Shown here: positions 59,633 through 64,000 of the stretch, one piece after another | Layout of the letters: each line of letters opens with the position of its first letter | How positions within the stretch are numbered: the stretch's first letter is position 1 | DNA from: Takifugu bimaculatus | Taxonomy: Eukaryota; Chordata; Actinopteri; Tetraodontiformes; Tetraodontidae | Length of the DNA stretch: 64,000 bases | Reading direction: 5' to 3' | Assembly: GCA_004026145.2 (NCBI GenBank) | Contig: CP034995.1 | Location: forward strand, 1,042,001-1,106,000 | The notes under the pieces: generated by a model | Databases searched by the model: none | What the model saw: the letters and a program-made list of their open reading frames with translations, nothing else | Told to the model about the DNA's origin: nothing | Position numbers and translations under genes: made by a program

Positions 59633-59841
59633 CTACCCAGCCGGCCATCAGCAGGAGGGTCCCCTTACATGAGCCTGGTCCTGCTCAAGGTTTATTCCTG
59701 TTAAAGGGGAGTTTTTCCTTGCCACTGTTGCTTGTTGGAGGTCAGAACCTGGGATTATGTAAAGCACCTAGAGACCATTTCGATTGTAACGGATGCTATA
59801 TAAATAAAGATTGAGTGATTGATTGATTGATTGATTGATTT
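59633..59841 (-). repeat. LINE-tail-like repeat, copy 3
   Basis: On the minus strand: a TCAATCAATCAATCAA tail, TCTTTATTTATATAGC, TCTAGGTGCTTTACATAATC, CCAACAAGCAACAGTGGCAA and GATGGCCGGCTGGGTAGAGA. This is the fullest copy of the family in the window. Confidence 0.85.
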
Positions 59842-59971
59842 ACCCTCCATCGAAGGTGAGGTTTTCAATTTCCCATCAATCCAGAAGTGCTCCAACTTTA
59901 CCAACAAGCCCTCAGTTCTTCTTCTGTTCCTGCCTGTTCTCATTAAGCTGAACAAAAATTCACCTTGCATC

Positions 59972-60007
59972 ACACACACACACACACACACACACACCAC
60001 ACACACA

Positions 60008-60100
<93 letters not shown>
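59972..60100. repeat. (CA)n/(GCAC)n compound array
   Basis: CA units flank about 17 GCAC units at 60008-60072. Confidence 0.96.
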
Positions 60101-60101
<1 letters not shown>

Positions 60102-62286
60102 TTAGGATTGTGTGGGATCAGCAGTTCCCCATGTGAAAGCTGCAAAGCTCCCAGGTGGAGTTTGGATATTAAAACTCTGCAGCGGCCGTGTGGAGCCCAC
60201 AGAGAGGCGATATGAGAGTGTGGTCCTGCTGGGTGATAAGCGGGCCCGCCTGGCCGCCCCCACTGCTGCCAAGGGCTGTGTTTGGTCCTAAAATCTGCGA
60301 GGAAATGTTTGAACACGACAGAGAACTGCAAAACAGATGCAGCAGAGAGATTGTGGGTCCAAACATTCAAACCGTGGAACCATCGCAAAAGTCTTCAGTG
60401 GTTAAACGGTCTCACGATGACAATAACGTAAAAACACAAAGCCCGAAATCTTCAGATGATAAACTGCTGCGTGACAGCAGCGCAGTGGGTTGAATAACGC
60501 TTTAAGAAGTATATTACATTGTAATTTGGAGGGATCAAAAAGCAGCAAGGATCATGAGCCGCCGTTGCACAAGGACTCGTAATCAAAACCACAGCAGCGG
60601 CGCTCCGGACGCAACCTCACGATGTGCATGGAAACAAACGGATCTGTCACCTATTGGGGACGTTACACTCGTCTAAAAATATCTGTTAGCCGTGTTGCTA
60701 AAGTACATTTTTGTCAATGTTAGCATATCGCGGGTGGGTCACTGTTTGAAATTTGTTCAATTTGAAATAACCCTTTGGCTCTGGTGCTGCTGCCTCTGCC
60801 TTTATGCCCCTTTGGACCAGCGTTAGCCATTAATTGTGACCAGCAGAGGTGATGCGGGTTCCGGCGGCAGTCTGAAGTGACCACTGAGGTAAACGTTCTC
60901 CGTCCATCTGGTTTTCTAATGCGGAGCTTCTCAGCAGGCTGAAGCGTTGGCTGATGGCTGGAGTTAAGCATGTGCAAATGCTCTGGCAGCCCATTTCCTT
61001 TGCTAGCTCATAACCTTTAATAAAAACCACAGCTGGCACTCGCCTCCATGTTTCCACAGCAGAGCTCCAGTGTTCTCAAACAGAGCCGAGAGTTGTCTTT
61101 CCTGCCCAATATTTTTTCTTTCGGTGGAAAGTTTACACAAGAGATCCCCAGAGCGTTCGCTTTTCCCAAATACCTGCAGGATGAAATCAAGCTCCCTTTT
61201 GGAAAATTGTAATTCTCCGTTTCTCTTTCGCGGCTCCGGGGCCCGGGGACTGGTCCAGCTCTCCGGGAGAGGGTCGGCTGTCAATGCGTGGGTGGCAGGA
61301 GTTGAGAAAGGTCTTAATTGAAGGGGATTTTCATGAAGCAATGAGGAATTCTGCTGAGAAATGCAGATTTAGACTTTAGATTTCAGACTTTCACCTACTA
61401 CAAGAAAACATTAGCTTTATGCTAAATGTGACAATTGTGCTAAATATAAGGAATGCTCATTGGGGCTAACACAGGCTTCAGTTCAGGGCCGGGGGTGTCA
61501 GGGTCGTCTATTCCTGTTTTCTAAGTCACTTTTTCAGCTGGGAGCCCAACGCAAGTCCCAGACAGTCAAGTCGCACCGTCACCCGACCCCGACAACACCG
61601 ATCAGAATGTGAGCAACAGTCAACTGGTTTCACCCCTGCCTGTTTCCTTTGAGGGCCCCTGCAGGGGGGGGGCACCCACTTCAGAAACAACACCTTTTCC
61701 TTTAGGAGTCAGACATAAACGCACAGAATGAACATCTGAAACATGAGCATGAAAAATAACTAGCGTAGGCAGCCTGTTTTTCCTTCTAGTTCTACTTTCC
61801 CCTGTTTTTTTCCCCCCTGTATTTAATTTCTTTGGTGTTATTCTTTGTAAATCATATTAAGGTTGGCTTTTTGCATTCACCCAAGTCAGGAACTCTCAAG
61901 GCTGCTCTCCAAAAGCAGCCTCGCTGTCTGGAGGAGGTGGGAAACAGCTCGCCGGACTGTGATTAACATTAAGAAAACATCTTTATAGCGTCTTAACGCT
62001 CCCCGAAGACTCGCTCGCCATTGCCTAACTGCCGTCTCCTGCCAATCGGAGCCCAGTTCCTACGTGGACACATTGGTGACGCCGCCATGGTGATTGAATT
62101 CCTGACGAAAGTGGGGATATCGCCGTGGGTCAGCCGGAGGCCCCTTATCAATCAGACGAAGAAGGTGAGTGAAAACGTCTGTGGGGGAAAATAATAAACC
62201 GCTGCTTTTATTGGTTGTTGTTAGGAGCAAAAGAGTCCCTCTGCTGTCAGTCCTGTCATGCCTCATATGCAGCCCATAATGTATAA
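60101..62286. other. Intergenic or intronic, no gene assigned
   Basis: A possible exon lies at 62058-62164, where a 36-codon open stretch runs from after CCCAG to AAG before GTGAGTG. No known protein is recognised. The rest shows nothing definite. Confidence 0.4.
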
Positions 62287-62305
62287 CACACACACACACA
62301 CACGC

Positions 62306-62391
<86 letters not shown>
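62287..62391. repeat. (CA)n microsatellite
   Basis: About 52 units, with CG interruptions near 62303-62312. Confidence 0.96.
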
Positions 62392-62392
<1 letters not shown>

Positions 62393-63244
62393 GCCACTAT
62401 TTCCATACATACAACAGATCTTTCATCAAAATGTCTTTTTGTCTGACAGAAACTAAAGTTAATTTCAGAAAGTATTCAGGCGGCACAAAAATGCCTGCAG
62501 ACTTTTTTACGAGCCGTTCCGACGACGCACAAGTGGCGCCGACATTGTTCCATGCTCTCCGCAGCAATCATGAGCAGCACATGATTCCGGCTAATAGGAA
62601 TCTGGCTTTTTTCATTAATAGTCAAGCTCTGAGATCATGGTCTAGACATAAGATGATTGAATTTTTTAGATTTTAGAGCGTCGCTGATAAACAGTAACAG
62701 GGTTTCCTGCTATGAAGGGTGAAAAACTAAGAGTCATCCACTGTCTCCAGGATGTTATGGTGCCAAATAAGGGTCATTTTGGGCAAATTTTGGCCCACAG
62801 GAGTCGGTTTTCATGCATTTCCTTCAGCTGCAGCGACTCATGTGAGTCAAAATCAAGGAAATTTTGTGGTGAACTGTGGTCGAGCTTTCAATGGGGGAGG
62901 GGGGTTAAATCAGAATGGAATTAACCAAGAGAGAAAAATAATTCTTGTTCTGGTTTGTTTGAAGCTCATTGTGTGACTGATTATCAATGTGATGACAAAG
63001 GGTTTTATTGACTTTTAATGTGCTGGAAGAAGCGAGTGATCATATTTACTGACAGGGAGGATGAAAGAGAAGACCGTGGGAGTGATGAGCAGAAGATGAA
63101 GCGATTCTCGGGGGGGAAGTTGAATTTCAATGTGAAGAATCCATCCGGCAGTCGTCCCGATCAGGACTGAAATCTTGTTCATTGCATCAGAAAAAGGTGA
63201 TAAATGTTGATCAACTCCAGATAAGATGTCCTGGAATGCTCAAA
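62392..63244. other. Unique region, possible conserved non-coding part
   Basis: 62550-62680 is AT-rich, low in repeats and dense in homeodomain/POU-like words (CATTAATAG, AATCATGAG). This is the kind of text seen in conserved enhancers, but conservation cannot be judged here. Confidence 0.3.
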
Positions 63245-63560
63245 ATCAGATCAAATAAAATCAATCTTTATTTATATAGCGGTCTATTGGGCTGGTAAGG
63301 TGTCACTAGCTCCTCCAGGTAGGATGGAGCTAGGCCTCTGAGGACCTTGTAGGTCAAAAGAAGGGTTTTAAAAGCCAATGAAGAGATGCCAGTACAGGAG
63401 TTATGTGATGTCTTTTGTCAATACCTGTCAGAACTCTGGCTGCAGCATTTTGGATCAGCTGGAGGCTTCTTAAAGAGTTGTTTGGACACCCTGATAATAA
63501 AGAATTACAATAGTCCAGCCTGGAAAACATGTGTCGGATAAAAAGATCTAAACCGACCAG
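63245..63560 (-). mobile_element. L2-type LINE 3' fragment
   Basis: The minus strand encodes SRLDYCNSLLSGCPNNSLRS, LQLIQNAAARVLTG and ITPVLASLHWL (63545-63360), the end of an L2/CR1-group reverse transcriptase. The left end has the tail CAATCTTTATTTATATAGC (63263-63281) shared with the copies at 32883, 34371 and 59800, which suggests those are tails of the same LINE group. It is truncated and frame-broken. Confidence 0.82.
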
Positions 63561-63565
63561 GACGT

Positions 63566-63567
<2 letters not shown>

Positions 63568-63641
<74 letters not shown>
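63568..63641. repeat. (GT)n microsatellite
   Basis: About 36 uninterrupted GT units, next to the LINE fragment. Confidence 0.96.
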
Positions 63642-63643
<2 letters not shown>

Positions 63644-64000
63644 ACAGGAAAACACGTTTAACACATTTACTGGACAAAATGGTGGCAAATAATCAGCCAG
63701 CCAAAAAATGACTGAAAATCCTGCAAATTCATTTTTCATGCATCACTCTGGCTTTTCCAAGGCTCTCACCACAGCTGCCACCAGTCAGACGGCCCAAAAC
63801 TATACTGGAAAATGGAACTGGTGGACAATAGACAGAGCTAAAAGGGGGATAAAAAGTGGAAATAAGTGGCAGCGTGAGGCCACCAGGGTGACAAGTTCTG
63901 CTTCATCATCCCCGCGCAGGTGCTTGTACAGGACCACCAACGCTGGTCAGCTCAGCCTGCTTCCTCCCGGCGCGGCAAAACCTCCGTTCAGGACATTCTT
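63642..64000. other. Window end, nothing recognised
   Basis: Short unique sequence without coding or RNA signals. Confidence 0.5.

Noticed and set aside
59269..59814. Leu-Ser-Pro repeat protein
   Set aside because: It is the translation of the TCTCC array, with no support outside it.

Overview
This window looks like vertebrate, most likely percomorph teleost, genomic DNA. The reasons are intron-split genes with GT/AG junctions, long CA/GT, GATA, ATC and TCTCC microsatellites, L2-type LINE fragments, hAT-type miniature elements, a fish endogenous retrovirus, and two recognisable vertebrate protein families: GT31 beta-1,3-galactosyltransferases and vasorin. The species cannot be read from the sequence.

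Layout. 1-11.1 kb has no gene I can support. It holds microsatellites, a 498-bp hAT miniature element with a perfect 8-bp target duplication (4550-5047), a 5'-truncated L2 LINE (6079-7085, minus) and older repeat remnants. 11.09-15.18 kb is a candidate TIR-bounded mobile unit. It encloses a multi-exon minus-strand zinc-finger/SAMD3-like gene (11828-14065) broken by several single-base frame changes. 15.5-34.2 kb is a tandem cluster of beta-1,3-galactosyltransferase-like genes on the plus strand: gene A (15490-16607, catalytic domain whole, frame break in the stem), relics B (17508-18195) and C (about 19395-20400), and intact gene D (33171-34226). LTR elements have invaded the cluster. A solo LTR splits relic C. 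A reversed LTR-like element (21364-27906) contains a defective endogenous retrovirus (21750-27217) with a tRNA-Trp primer site, broken gag, most of RT missing, partial integrase, no env, and LTR copies identical over all 139 shared bases. A second hAT miniature element lies at 29813-30474.

34.5-64 kb is dominated by vasorin (vasn). A probable non-coding first exon in a CpG-rich region (ending at 40208) is followed by a 10.4-kb intron, and the coding exon (50589-52721) carries signal peptide, LRRs, EGF, FN3-like and transmembrane parts. A tRNA-Ile(UAU) gene with its own intron (46989-47083) lies inside the inferred vasorin intron. Beyond 53.5 kb I see repeats and possible conserved non-coding stretches but no gene.

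The strongest candidates for something undescribed are the TIR-bounded unit carrying the zinc-finger/SAMD3-like gene, and the retrovirus-derived element whose interior is ruined but whose LTRs are identical, which suggests recent mobilisation of an already defective element. Single-base frame breaks in vasorin, gene A and the zinc-finger gene should be checked against reads before any of them is called a mutation.
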